A DNA stretch of 43,987 bases, taken from assembly GCA_052145775.1 (NCBI GenBank), contig JBKQNY010000166.1, positions 1-43,987 of the forward strand, read 5' to 3'. The DNA comes from CAVYPR01 sp052145775. Lineage in GTDB: Bacteria > Actinomycetota > Acidimicrobiia > Acidimicrobiales > RAAP-2. The translations under genes were made by a program, and so were the position numbers. The notes under the pieces were generated by a model. That model saw nothing but the letters and a program-made list of their open reading frames with translations, searched no databases and was not told the DNA's origin. Shown here one piece after another: positions 7,566-15,997 of the stretch (position 1 is its first letter; each line of letters starts with the position of its first letter).

Positions 7566-9011
7566 TCAGGAGCCAGGGAGCCGGCCAAACGCGATGGCGG
7601 AGCGAACGGCATCCGGCGTGGATGAGTACAGCTCCTGGTCGGGCACAGCCCCAAGTGCGTCGTTGACCGTCGAGAACGCCAGCCGGAGCGCCACAAACGC
7701 GGTGACGGCGAAGATCTGAGAATCGTCGAAACCGACGTTGCGAAGCGCCTGGACATCGTCGGCCGAAATGGCGTTCGGATCGACGGCGACAAGTCGAGCC
7801 CAGTTGACCAACGCCTTCTCGGTGTCTGCCAGGGCTTCCGATCCTCCCCCAATCACCGCAGCGGCGACGTCAGGACTCGTTGCATCGGCGAGTTTCTTGC
7901 CCCAGGCCATCGAGCAGTAGGAGTCGCCCAGCGCCGAGGCCGCGGCAGTCACCAACAAAGCGCGCTCGGCGAACGAGAGCGACCCGGCGCGGGTCGTCTC
8001 CCCCAAAAGCTGGGACAAGCCCTCCAGCGCTGCCGGCATGTGTCCCCAGAGACGTGACACATTGGTCGCGTAGCCGACATCGCTTAGGTCGTCTTCGACA
8101 AGCTTGCGGGATTCTGGAGATTGCGGAGGAGCGGAGAGGAAACCGGTGGGATGCTCTCCCGGGGCAGTTCCCCCATCAGCCGCAATTGGAGAAGACCGTC
8201 GAACCGGCTTGACGGCGGTATAGCCCACGAGGGCGATCGGGGCCCGGAGAGGTAGACCCTCTCGTATCTGCTGGCGTCCGACCTCCACCGCCGATTCGAA
8301 GAATGCCTCCTCGCCGACGGCCTGGATGGCTTCAAATGCAGGACCGGTCGTGGCAAGCGCACGCGCATAGCCCTCCGGGTCGGCAAACTCGAAGACGAAG
8401 GGAATGTCGACCCGCTCAACGCCAGTGAAGCCCGCGTCTTCCAGCAGCGCCTCGCCCGCTCCCGGCCGGCCGAGCGCGACCATCGCTGCCTGGTTCTGGA
8501 CCTTCTCGTCGGCGGCCAGCAGGAACGGCGCGAATGCCCATGCGCCGGGCGAAACCTTGATGTGTCCCCAGACCGTAAACCCGATCCGCCCACCCCGGAC
8601 CAGCACTCTGTGCACCTCGGCGACGGCATCGGGCGTCGTACCCCAAATGCCTCGGAAACTCGTGACGACGTCGAAGGATGCGTCATCCCAGGGCAACGCC
8701 TTCATGTCACCGACCCGGAGATCTGCGGTCGGATTGCGATCCCTGGCAACCGCGAGAAGGCGCGACGAAGCGTCGATCCCCGCGCAGAGCGCGCCACGCA
8801 GACCGGCCAGTTCGACCGCCAGCCCCGCGCCGCAGGCAACGTCGAGGAGACGGTCGCCGGCCCCCACCCCCAGTCGGTGGTGCATGCTCACGTACTCGCG
8901 ACAGTTGCTCGGTTCGCTAAGGGTGGCGAATTCCACCGCTCGCCTACCCCAGCCTTCGTCGACGCCCCGCCACTGCGCATCCTCAGGTCCGGTGGCAGTC
9001 GGGTCGGTCAC
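7566..9011 (-). CDS. methyltransferase fused to an AhpD/carboxymuconolactone decarboxylase-like domain
   Basis: A 481-residue two-domain protein. Residues 1-268 are a class I SAM-dependent methyltransferase: SAM motif LLDVACGAG (55-63), an acidic GID at 78-80, and a motif IV-like SFDVVTSF (112-119). A low-complexity Pro-rich linker covers about 269-300. Residues 300-460 look like an AhpD/peroxidase-related all-helical domain with FAERALLVTAAASALGDSYC (347-366). Only one Cys (C366) of the CxxxC or CxxxH pair is kept; the position four residues on is Trp. The GTG start lies 17 bp after the P450 stop, so the two are co-transcribed. Fusion of these domains is unusual to me. The parts may act on a common P450 product, but that is inference. 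Confidence 0.7.
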   Translation of the reverse strand: MTDPTATGPEDAQWRGVDEGWGRRAVEFATLSEPSNCREYVSMHHRLGVGAGDRLLDVACGAGLAVELAGLRGALCAGIDASSRLLAVARDRNPTADLRVGDMKALPWDDASFDVVTSFRGIWGTTPDAVAEVHRVLVRGGRIGFTVWGHIKVSPGAWAFAPFLLAADEKVQNQAAMVALGRPGAGEALLEDAGFTGVERVDIPFVFEFADPEGYARALATTGPAFEAIQAVGEEAFFESAVEVGRQQIREGLPLRAPIALVGYTAVKPVRRSSPIAADGGTAPGEHPTGFLSAPPQSPESRKLVEDDLSDVGYATNVSRLWGHMPAALEGLSQLLGETTRAGSLSFAERALLVTAAASALGDSYCSMAWGKKLADATSPDVAAAVIGGGSEALADTEKALVNWARLVAVDPNAISADDVQALRNVGFDDSQIFAVTAFVALRLAFSTVNDALGAVPDQELYSSTPDAVRSAIAFGRLPGS

Positions 9012-9028
9012 GATGGTGCCTGCCTGAG

Positions 9029-10285
9029 CTACTCGCTCGCGCCCGCGCGAGGTAGAGCAGGACCGGGGGTGACGGGGAGCTCCGAGAGGCCGCGCAGCAC
9101 GAGCCCGTCTCCGTGTGCCCAGCGCAGATCCTCCGATGGCACAGCCAGCTCGAGCTGGGGGAATCGCCGCAGCAACGAAGAGAGCGCGACATGACCCTCG
9201 AGGCGCGCCAGAGGGGCACCAAGGCAGTGATGCACGCCGTGCCCGAAGGATAAGTGACGGGTCATGGCCCGGTGTATGTCCAGGGACTCGGGGTTCGCGT
9301 ACTTGTCAAGGTCTCGATTCGCCGCCGCCATGCAGATAATGATCTGGGCGTCCGCTGGAATCTGCACCCCGGCAATGTTCACCGGCTCGACCGTGTAGCG
9401 AAACGTCGAATGCGGCACGGGCGCGTCGTAGCGAAGGAACTCCTCAATGGCGACCCGCATGCTGCCCGGATCGCTCCTCAACCTCGAGAGTTGCTCCGGA
9501 TTGCGCAGCAGCGCCACAACGCTGTTGCCGATGAGGCTGGCCGTGGTGTCATGACCAGCGACCATCAGCTGGAAGATCGTCGAGAGCAGTTCCTGGCTGC
9601 TGAGCCGCTCGTCGCCGTCTCTGGAAGCAATCAGCCCGCTGACGAGGTCATCGCCGGGATCGACCTCCTTGGCCGCGACCAGATCACGAAGCATGGTGAC
9701 GACGATGTCCGAGGCCCTCTTGGCCTCTTCGTACTTCTCGGGAGTCGACGTCGGCACCAGCATCTTGGCGAACTCGCGGCCGAGGACCACTCGTTGAGCC
9801 TCCGGTACCCCAAGGAGCTCGCAAATGACGGTGAACGGCAGGGGAAGGGCAAAGGCCGAGACGAGGTCAACACGGCTCTCGGGTCCCTGGACGGCGATGG
9901 CGTCGAGGAGGTCGTCGGTGATGGCCTGGACGCGCGGGCCCAGGGCCTCGACCCGCCTTGGTGAGAATGCAACAGACACGAGCTTTCGAAGCCTGGTGTG
10001 GTCTGGCGGGTCCACGGTGAGCATGTGCCGGGCGAACTCCGGTCCCGGCAGTCCCTCGGCGACGACCTCCGATCCCTTCGCCAAGGCGGCGTGCATGTCC
10101 TTGGAGAGCCGCGGGTCGTTGAGAGCCGCCATCGCCTCGTCGTAGCGGACGATGAGCCATGCGTCGTGGCCGTCAGCCAGGGTCGCCCGATGCACGGCGC
10201 CGAGCCGGCGAGCCTCTGCGAAAAGTGGGAACGGGTCGTCGAGGTTGTAGGACCCCCACGATCCGAGTGCCTCGGTAATCGCCAC
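9029..10285 (-). CDS. cytochrome P450 (CYP107-like)
   Basis: A 418-residue soluble class I bacterial P450. The I-helix oxygen-activation motif AGHDTT is at 243-248, the K-helix ExxR as EEFLR at 281-285, and the haem-binding loop FGHGVHHCLG at 347-356 with the Cys thiolate at 354. HTRLRKLVSVAF (96-107) is the usual C-helix signature. The GTG start follows GAGAGGTGA. It is first in the leftward series with the methyltransferase fusion (17 bp), OsmC-like protein and FMO. No ferredoxin or reductase gene is adjacent, so redox partners must be encoded elsewhere. The likely reaction is hydroxylation of a polyketide-like, terpenoid or xenobiotic compound. Confidence 0.92.
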   Translation of the reverse strand: MAITEALGSWGSYNLDDPFPLFAEARRLGAVHRATLADGHDAWLIVRYDEAMAALNDPRLSKDMHAALAKGSEVVAEGLPGPEFARHMLTVDPPDHTRLRKLVSVAFSPRRVEALGPRVQAITDDLLDAIAVQGPESRVDLVSAFALPLPFTVICELLGVPEAQRVVLGREFAKMLVPTSTPEKYEEAKRASDIVVTMLRDLVAAKEVDPGDDLVSGLIASRDGDERLSSQELLSTIFQLMVAGHDTTASLIGNSVVALLRNPEQLSRLRSDPGSMRVAIEEFLRYDAPVPHSTFRYTVEPVNIAGVQIPADAQIIICMAAANRDLDKYANPESLDIHRAMTRHLSFGHGVHHCLGAPLARLEGHVALSSLLRRFPQLELAVPSEDLRWAHGDGLVLRGLSELPVTPGPALPRAGASE

Positions 10286-10508
10286 AAGTCACCTCTCTGC
10301 TCGAAGTGTAGCGAGCATGCGATGAGACGCTCCAGGTCCTGGCCCCGCCCGTAGCGCTGCCCAGGGTGCAGTTGACTCCGGTCATGGCACTTCACGCTGC
10401 CTCAGGGACGGGCGAGAAGGCGAGGGGCGCATGTGGGCAGAATCCGCCGTCGGTCCTGCGTGTTAGCGTAAAACGGCCATTTCCGGACGGGCTTGAGAAG
10501 GAGAGACC

Positions 10509-11045
10509 TTGGCCGTTGACACCCTCTTTGTGTACGCCGGCGTCTACGCCAATGTGGACGACGCCATCACCGACTACAACCTGGTCAAGCAGCTCCACAC
10601 CGAGGCCGGCCTGATCGACGCCTACGACGCCGCCGTCGTGGAACGCAACGACGCAGGGAAGGTCAAGATCGTGAAGAAACACGAGACGCCGACCCGAGTG
10701 GGCGGGGTGCTGGGCGGCGGCATCGGGCTCGCCACCGGTCTGGTGATCGTCCTGTTCCCGGCGGCCGCCATCGGTGGCGGTCTGCTGCTCGGGACGACCG
10801 CCGGCGGTGCACTGCTCGGCTCCATCGCCGGCCATGCGGCCGCCGGTATGAGCCGCAGCGACTTGAAGGAGCTGGGCGAGTCGCTCGATGACGGGCAGGC
10901 CGGACTGGTCGTGGTTGCCGTGTCCGACATGGAGGCGAAGGTGCGGTCCGCCATGAAGCACGCGCAGAAGGTCGAGGAGAAGAAGCTGAAGTCGGACCGG
11001 AAGGCGCTCGAGGCCGAGGCCAAGGAGGCGTCGGCCAGCTCCTGA
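10509..11045 (+). CDS. DUF1269-type glycine-rich membrane-associated protein
   Basis: A 178-residue protein. The N-terminal half is a soluble alpha/beta segment (VYANVDDAITDYNLVKQL). Residues about 64-112 are a hydrophobic Gly/Ala-rich stretch (GGVLGGGIGLATGLVIVLF and following) that looks like a paired membrane hairpin. A charged, Lys-rich helical tail follows. This layout matches the DUF1269/TIGR family of uncharacterised membrane proteins. The start is TTG at 10509, chosen because AAGGAGAG at 10498-10505 precedes it. TAGCGT at 10464-10469 may be its -10 box. It diverges from the P450 gene and is followed by a hairpin terminator, so it is monocistronic. Confidence 0.8.
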   Translation: MAVDTLFVYAGVYANVDDAITDYNLVKQLHTEAGLIDAYDAAVVERNDAGKVKIVKKHETPTRVGGVLGGGIGLATGLVIVLFPAAAIGGGLLLGTTAGGALLGSIAGHAAAGMSRSDLKELGESLDDGQAGLVVVAVSDMEAKVRSAMKHAQKVEEKKLKSDRKALEAEAKEASASS

Positions 11046-11059
11046 GAGAACGGCCCAGA

Positions 11060-11083
11060 TGCGCCGACCGCCTGGTCGGCGCA
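11060..11083 (+). terminator. hairpin terminator after DUF1269 gene
   Basis: TGCGCCGACC (11060-11069) and GGTCGGCGCA (11074-11083) form a perfect 10-bp stem with a GCCT loop, 15 bp after the stop codon. There is no U-tract, which is common for terminators in high-GC actinobacteria. Confidence 0.65.
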
Positions 11084-11238
11084 CCTTGGACCCGTGTGGG
11101 CCGCCCACCCTCTCGGCCTGCGCCCTTGGTTGGCGCGCTCTGGCACGTCGCGGTTGACGTCTTCGAGGGCGACGCTCGCCGCCCTCGAGCGGTTCCCGGC
11201 AGCCGGAGCGGTCACGCAAACATGGTTCAATAGCCATC

Positions 11239-11991
11239 GTGGACGGGTACGACGCCGCCTCCTACGGCGACAGGATCTCGGGGATCTACGACTCGTGGTA
11301 CGACGAGCGTCTCGATCCCACGAACGCGGTGGAGTTGCTTGCGGAGCTCGCCGGGAGCGGCCGGGCGCTCGAGCTGGGCATCGGCACGGGCAGAGTCGCC
11401 CTCCCGCTGGCGCGCCAGGGTGTGGCGGTCTCGGGGATCGACGTCTCAGAGTCCATGGTGGAGAAACTTCGGGCCAAGCCCGGTGGCGACCGCATCCCGG
11501 TCGCCATGGGCGACTTCGCCGATGTGGGCGTCGACGGGATGTTCGCCCTCATCTACGTCCCGTTCGCCACCTTCTACGCCCTATTGACCCAGGAGGACCA
11601 GGTCCGCTGCTTTCGCAACGTCGCCGAACACCTCGACGCGGGGGGGCGTTTCGTCCTAGACGGTTTCGTCCCCGACCCGGCGAGGACGGTGTCGCCGCTT
11701 CCGGTCAGCGCCGAGACCCTGCACCTCGACGAGGTGGTCCTCGACGCCATGCGCCACGATCCCCTGAACCAGCTCATCGAGGGCCACCACATCGTCATCA
11801 GCCCGAAAGGTACCGAGTTGTACCCGTTGCGCATCCGCTACTGCTGGCCTTCGGAGCTCGATCTCATGGCCCAGCTGGCCGGCCTGTTCCTCGAGGAGCG
11901 CTACGCCGACTACGACCGCCAGCCGTTCACGGCCTCCTCGGAGAGCCACGTCTCCATCTACCGCAAGCCGTTGGTGACGGTCACGCACTGA
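11239..11991 (+). CDS. class I SAM-dependent methyltransferase
   Basis: A 250-residue protein with the SAM-binding motif ALELGIGTGRV (43-53), the acidic GIDVS (66-70), and a YVPFATFYAL segment in place of motif IV. The C-terminal half carries a beta-rich portion as in small-molecule methyltransferases of the methyltransferase_25/31 groups. The GTG at 11239 is the only start that keeps the N-terminal YDAASYGDRISGIYDSWY segment typical for these enzymes. There is no clear RBS. It is not close to another plus-strand gene; the SnoaL-like gene converges on it 103 bp away. The methyl acceptor is unknown. Confidence 0.85.
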   Translation: MDGYDAASYGDRISGIYDSWYDERLDPTNAVELLAELAGSGRALELGIGTGRVALPLARQGVAVSGIDVSESMVEKLRAKPGGDRIPVAMGDFADVGVDGMFALIYVPFATFYALLTQEDQVRCFRNVAEHLDAGGRFVLDGFVPDPARTVSPLPVSAETLHLDEVVLDAMRHDPLNQLIEGHHIVISPKGTELYPLRIRYCWPSELDLMAQLAGLFLEERYADYDRQPFTASSESHVSIYRKPLVTVTH

Positions 11992-12093
11992 CGGCCGGCA
12001 TGCGTGCCTCCGGCCGGGGGCGCAACGGTGCCTTCGACGGCCGGCAGCGCCGCTCGCCGGTCCGGGCCTCCGGCCGCCCCGGCCCCACCGGGC

Positions 12094-12615
12094 TCAGGCG
12101 AAGAACCGGCCCCAGTCGGTGCCGGCCGGGGCGGCGAAGACCGTGGTGAAGGCCATCCGCCCGAAGAGCCACGCCCCGTCCGGGGTTCGCACGTACTTGT
12201 CGTCCTCGTAGCCGCACACCCAGCGCGCCTCGCCCGACGAGGTCACGCAGGGGCTCAGGAGCTGCCAGCGAGCCGACGCCCGGTCCCCGTCGACCGTGAT
12301 GGCCGGCTGCACGAACCAGTGGCGGGCGAAGCTGACGGTGGGCGAGGCGAGCCTGGCGGCGATCTCCGAGCGCCCGACGGAGACGCCGAGGCCGGGGCCG
12401 CCGTCCCAGACGCCGTCGGGGGTGAACAGGTCGGCGATGCCGCCGCCGATGGCCAGCAGCTCGGTCTCGTCGACCACCCGCCCTCTCGCAAACCGGCTGT
12501 CGACCAGGTCGCCGTAGCGGGCCTTGAGTCCCTGGATGGCGAGCACCGACTCCGCCGCGTCGAGGCGCCGCCGGAGCGCGTCGAGCTCCTCGCGTGGGTC
12601 GGGGGCGGCGGTCAC
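12094..12615 (-). CDS. SnoaL-like (NTF2-fold) protein
   Basis: A 173-residue protein of the SnoaL_4/NTF2-like cone-shaped fold. An N-terminal helix (LDALRRRLDAAESVLAIQGLK) is followed by ARYGDLVDSRF and a hydrophobic pocket lined by W/F residues (FARHWFVQPAITVDG). The family includes cyclases, hydratases and dehydratases acting on small ring compounds as well as non-catalytic binders; the function here is not determinable. TACCGT on the minus strand (12627-12622) lies 6 bp before the GTG start, giving a probable leaderless message. It is divergent from the LLM oxidoreductase, 118 bp away, so they may share a control region. Confidence 0.75.
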   Translation of the reverse strand: MTAAPDPREELDALRRRLDAAESVLAIQGLKARYGDLVDSRFARGRVVDETELLAIGGGIADLFTPDGVWDGGPGLGVSVGRSEIAARLASPTVSFARHWFVQPAITVDGDRASARWQLLSPCVTSSGEARWVCGYEDDKYVRTPDGAWLFGRMAFTTVFAAPAGTDWGRFFA

Positions 12616-12733
12616 GGTCCGACGGTAGCCCGGTCTCGGCCGGCACCAGCTTCTCGCGTCGCCGCGCCCCGTAGGATCGACCGTCCGGGGTCGAAAGGCG
12701 TGCCGTGGTGGAGAGCAGGAAGCCGAGGTCGCC

Positions 12734-13633
12734 GTGAGCCGCGGGACGCCCGAGGGGGCCGACCGGCCGCTCCCCCAGCTTTCGCTGCTGCTCCGGAACT
12801 TCTCTGCCGATGATCAGGTCTCGTGGGAGCCGCTCCTGGCCGCGGCCGAGGTCGCCGACCGCGCCGGCGTGGACCGGCTCGTCGTGTCCGACCACGTCGC
12901 CTTCGGCGAATCGCTCACGGACTACGCGCGGCCGGAGAAGGGTGGGGTGCTCGGCGGGCGCCAGCCCACGGGACCAGATGGCCACTGGCTCGAACCCCTG
13001 ACCCTTCTCGCCGTGCTTGCCGGCAGCACGACGCGGGTACGGCTCGCCACCGGCATCCTGCTGGCGGCACTGCGCCGTCCGGTCGTCCTCGCCAAGACGG
13101 TCGCCACCCTCGACGTCCTGAGCGCAGGCCGTGTCGACCTCGGGGTCGGCGTGGGGTGGCAGGAGGCGGAGTACGAAGTGGCCGGTCTGGCCTTCGCGGC
13201 GCGCGGTCGCCTTCTGGACGAGACCCTCGATCTCTGCCAGCGCCTCTGGCGCGAGCCTGTGGTCGATCTCCCGTCCGGGCCGATCCACCAGATGCCCAAG
13301 CCGGTCCAGGCGGGAGGCGTTCCGCTGTGGATCAGTGGACGATCGACCAATCGCCACGTGGTCGATCGCGTCATCCGTTTCGGCGCCGGCTGGATCCCCT
13401 GGGCCGAGGACGCCGTCGACCCCGCACCGGGCATCGTCCGCCTGCGGGAGGCCTTGGAGCGGGCCGGACACGGAGGCCGCACCCTCCAGGTCACCGCCGC
13501 ACTCCCCGACGACCCCGGTGAGGTGGCGCGCCTGGTCGACGCCGGGGTTACCGACTTCCGGGCTCGCACCTCGCCGTCTGGAAGAGAGGAGCTGTCGGAC
13601 CTCGTCCGACGGTTCCGGGAGCTCGTCTGCTGA
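12734..13633 (+). CDS. LLM-class F420-dependent oxidoreductase
   Basis: A 299-residue TIM-barrel flavin/F420 oxidoreductase of the luciferase-like monooxygenase superfamily. Landmarks are RLVVSDHVAFG (49-59), the RVRLATGILLAALRRPV strand, and GRVDLGVGVGWQEAEYE, which forms the cofactor pocket. Proteins with this pattern in actinobacteria mostly use F420 and not FMN. TAGGAT at 12672-12677 is a probable -10 box. The GTG at 12734 is the start that precedes the first beta strand. It stands divergent from the SnoaL-like gene and 290 bp upstream of the SDR. The substrate is unknown. Confidence 0.88.
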   Translation: MSRGTPEGADRPLPQLSLLLRNFSADDQVSWEPLLAAAEVADRAGVDRLVVSDHVAFGESLTDYARPEKGGVLGGRQPTGPDGHWLEPLTLLAVLAGSTTRVRLATGILLAALRRPVVLAKTVATLDVLSAGRVDLGVGVGWQEAEYEVAGLAFAARGRLLDETLDLCQRLWREPVVDLPSGPIHQMPKPVQAGGVPLWISGRSTNRHVVDRVIRFGAGWIPWAEDAVDPAPGIVRLREALERAGHGGRTLQVTAALPDDPGEVARLVDAGVTDFRARTSPSGREELSDLVRRFRELVC

Positions 13634-13923
13634 AGTCGCCGAACGCGGGGTCTGTGTCGGGCCGCAGAGCCGTGCAACGTCGGGGCAGTTTCTCGCCCGC
13701 GTAACCGCCTCCGTCGCGACGCCTCGGGCCGCACCCCCTGGACCGCAAGTGGGAGAAGGGATCCACGCATCCGAGGTCCGGCACGGCACAGAGGAGCCGC
13801 CTCCGCATCGGGGTAGTGTGGGCCGGCGGCCCCGTCCCATTGAATGCGGGGCCGTTCGACGTGCAGTGGAGGCAGGCGAGCACTCGCTCTGCCCCATGGT
13901 GTGACGCAAGGATCGGAGGGGAC

Positions 13924-14733
13924 GTGCAGGACGCATTGCAGTACGCCGGTAAGCGCGTGGTGGTGACGGGATGCGCATCGGGAATGGGTGCAGCGGCGGC
14001 GCAGATTCTCAAGGAGCTCGATGCCCACGTCATCGGCCTCGATATCAAGGAGGCCCCGGGCGTCGAGCAGTTCCACACGCTGGACCTGCGGTCGAAGACG
14101 TCGATCGATGAGGTGGTGGCGGCCATCAGCGGGCCGGTGGACGCCGTCTTCAGTGTGGCGGGACTGCCCGGTCCCCCGTTCTCCGACCTGGACACCGTCG
14201 TCGTCAACTTCGTCGGCGCACGCCACCTCATCGAGTCGCTGGTCCCGGCGATGCCGCCGGGCTCGGCTGCGGTGTGCGTGGCGTCGAATGCCGGTCTCGG
14301 CTGGGAGCAGAACCTCGAGGTGCTCCTGGAGGCGGCGGCCACCGACGGCTTCGATGCGGGGAAGGCATGGTGCGAGGCCAACCCTGACAAGATCGCCTCC
14401 GGCTACGCACCCTCGAAACAGCTTCTCAATGCCTGGGTCGCCTACCGGGCGGTCGACCTCATCAAGAAGGGGATCCGGCTGAACTGCACCAATCCCGGGC
14501 CGACGGAGACCGCCATGATGCCCGACTTCGAGAAGCAGGTCGGCAAGGAGCTGATCGACGCCTTCGTCGGGCCGTCGAGGCGACGGTCGACCGCCGAGGA
14601 GCAGGCGTGGCCGATGGTGTTCCTGAACAGCCCACGCTCGTCCTACGTGACCGGCGAGGCCTTCCACGTCGACGCCGGGTTCCTAGGCGCCATGGTGACG
14701 GGACGGCTCGAAGAGACCATCCCCCTCCAGTAG
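13924..14733 (+). CDS. short-chain dehydrogenase (3-alpha-HSD / coniferyl-alcohol dehydrogenase-like)
   Basis: A 269-residue NAD(P)-dependent SDR. The dinucleotide motif TGCASGMG is at 15-22, Asp40 ends beta-2 (suggests NAD preference), the catalytic Ser121 is in VASNAG, and Tyr161/Lys165 are in YAPSK. The unusual middle (GWEQNLEVLLEAAATDGFD before the catalytic Tyr) is typical of the bacterial 3-alpha-hydroxysteroid dehydrogenase/carbonyl reductase group, often annotated as coniferyl-alcohol dehydrogenase. The frame is open upstream to 13816, but the GTG at 13924 with GGAGGG just before it gives the family N-terminus. The substrate is probably a steroid-like or aromatic alcohol; this is inference. 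Confidence 0.88.
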   Translation: MQDALQYAGKRVVVTGCASGMGAAAAQILKELDAHVIGLDIKEAPGVEQFHTLDLRSKTSIDEVVAAISGPVDAVFSVAGLPGPPFSDLDTVVVNFVGARHLIESLVPAMPPGSAAVCVASNAGLGWEQNLEVLLEAAATDGFDAGKAWCEANPDKIASGYAPSKQLLNAWVAYRAVDLIKKGIRLNCTNPGPTETAMMPDFEKQVGKELIDAFVGPSRRRSTAEEQAWPMVFLNSPRSSYVTGEAFHVDAGFLGAMVTGRLEETIPLQ

Positions 14734-14838
14734 GGGGATCTGTCCGCCCGCCATACCACGAACGCGGCGGGGGGAGCGGGGGCACCGGAGGCACGATGAC
14801 CTGGTGGCGCCAGGTTGACGGACGCACGAGCCTAGGGA

Positions 14839-15444
14839 GTGGTGGCTGACATGGGATCCCCGTACAGAGGCGCGCTCGGAGCGATGAGTGAGACCGTCGT
14901 CGCGGTGACCATGACGGTCGGCCGCGGCCGCGCCGCTCGGCTGATCTGCGAGCTCGCCGAGCTCGTTCCCGGCGACCGCGTCGTGGATGTCGGTTGCGGA
15001 CCCGGTGCCGCCGTGCGGGCGGCGGTCCGACGCGGCGCATCGGCCACCGGTGTCGACCCGAGCACGGTCTCGTTGCGGCTCGCCCGGACGATCAGCCGGC
15101 TCCGCGGGGCGCACGGCGCCGTCTTCGTGGAGGGTGACGCCGAGCAGCTGCCCCTGGTGGACGGCACCGCCTCGGTGGTGTGGGCCCTGAGCTCGGTGCA
15201 CCACTGGGTGGATCGTGCTCTCGGGCTCAGCGAGTGCCGTCGGGTCATGGCGCCCGGCGGACGCCTGCTGCTGGCCGAGCGGCGGCTCAAGCCGGGCCAG
15301 CACGGACATGGGCTCTCACCGGACGGTGCCGACGAGCTTGTCGCCGCCGTCGAGGCCGCGGGGTTCGCCAATGTCGGCCTCGTCGACCGTTCGGCGGGCC
15401 GTCGAAAGCTGGTCATCGTGACCTCGAGGGCCCGCCGCGACTGA
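14839..15444 (+). CDS. class I SAM-dependent methyltransferase
   Basis: A 201-residue Methyltransf_11-type enzyme. The SAM motif is VVDVGCGPGAAV (48-59), the acidic loop is TGVDPS, GDAEQLPL is the motif that binds the adenine, and SSVHHWVDRA is the post-motif IV segment. The start is placed at GTG 14839, with ATG 14851 as an alternative. The N-terminal YRGALGAMSETVVAVTM stretch is longer than in minimal members. It is 105 bp after the SDR gene and in the same direction, so it may belong to the same transcript. The methyl acceptor is unknown. Confidence 0.85.
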   Translation: MVADMGSPYRGALGAMSETVVAVTMTVGRGRAARLICELAELVPGDRVVDVGCGPGAAVRAAVRRGASATGVDPSTVSLRLARTISRLRGAHGAVFVEGDAEQLPLVDGTASVVWALSSVHHWVDRALGLSECRRVMAPGGRLLLAERRLKPGQHGHGLSPDGADELVAAVEAAGFANVGLVDRSAGRRKLVIVTSRARRD

Positions 15445-15584
15445 GGCCATTCCCGGGGCCCTCGACAACCACCACCGCGGCCGCAATGCCACCGGTGGAC
15501 CGGCCACGAGACGAGGTTTCAGCCTGCAGGGCGGGCGCAGCCGGTGCGCCTCCCCCTCGCTGGATCAGGCCGAGAACGCCGGCT

Positions 15585-15770
15585 CTAGCTCGCCTGCGCC
15601 AGGCGCCCGATGTGGTTCTCCCGGAGGAGCTCGGCGACCTCTTCGGACTCGACCGGCAGGTCGATCCCGATCGGGACTGTCGTCCCCGAGACCTCCATGC
15701 ACTCGGGGCAGTGGAGCTCCCAGCGGCCGTCCGATCGCTGCACCACCACCGGATTGTGTGCGCTCCGCAT
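15585..15770 (-). CDS. small Cys-pair protein (hypothetical)
   Basis: A 61-residue protein with one CPEC pair (Cys21, Cys24) just after a His (WELHCPEC) and a helical acidic tail (SEEVAELLREN). One zinc-knuckle half is present; a second pair is not. The start at 15770 has AGGGGAC before it, and the longer open frame upstream is low-complexity and unlike a protein. I do not recognise a named family. The codon use and the RBS make it a probable real gene. Confidence 0.55.
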   Translation of the reverse strand: MRSAHNPVVVQRSDGRWELHCPECMEVSGTTVPIGIDLPVESEEVAELLRENHIGRLAQAS

Positions 15771-15997
15771 CCCGTCCCCTGCACCACCAACCGACACGGG
15801 GCCGACGATACCGTCGGCGCACCGATGGCGCCATTTCGCCGGTGCCGGGATCGGCCATGCGCGTCTTCCCACGTCAGGGACTGATTCGCCGACGGTGATG
15901 GCCTCCTCCGGTCAGGAAAACGGCCGTTTGGGCGGTGGTCCGGCGATGCCGCTCGTCGGCCCCGTGGCCCGCACCTCGGGCTTCCTCGTGGGCGGTC

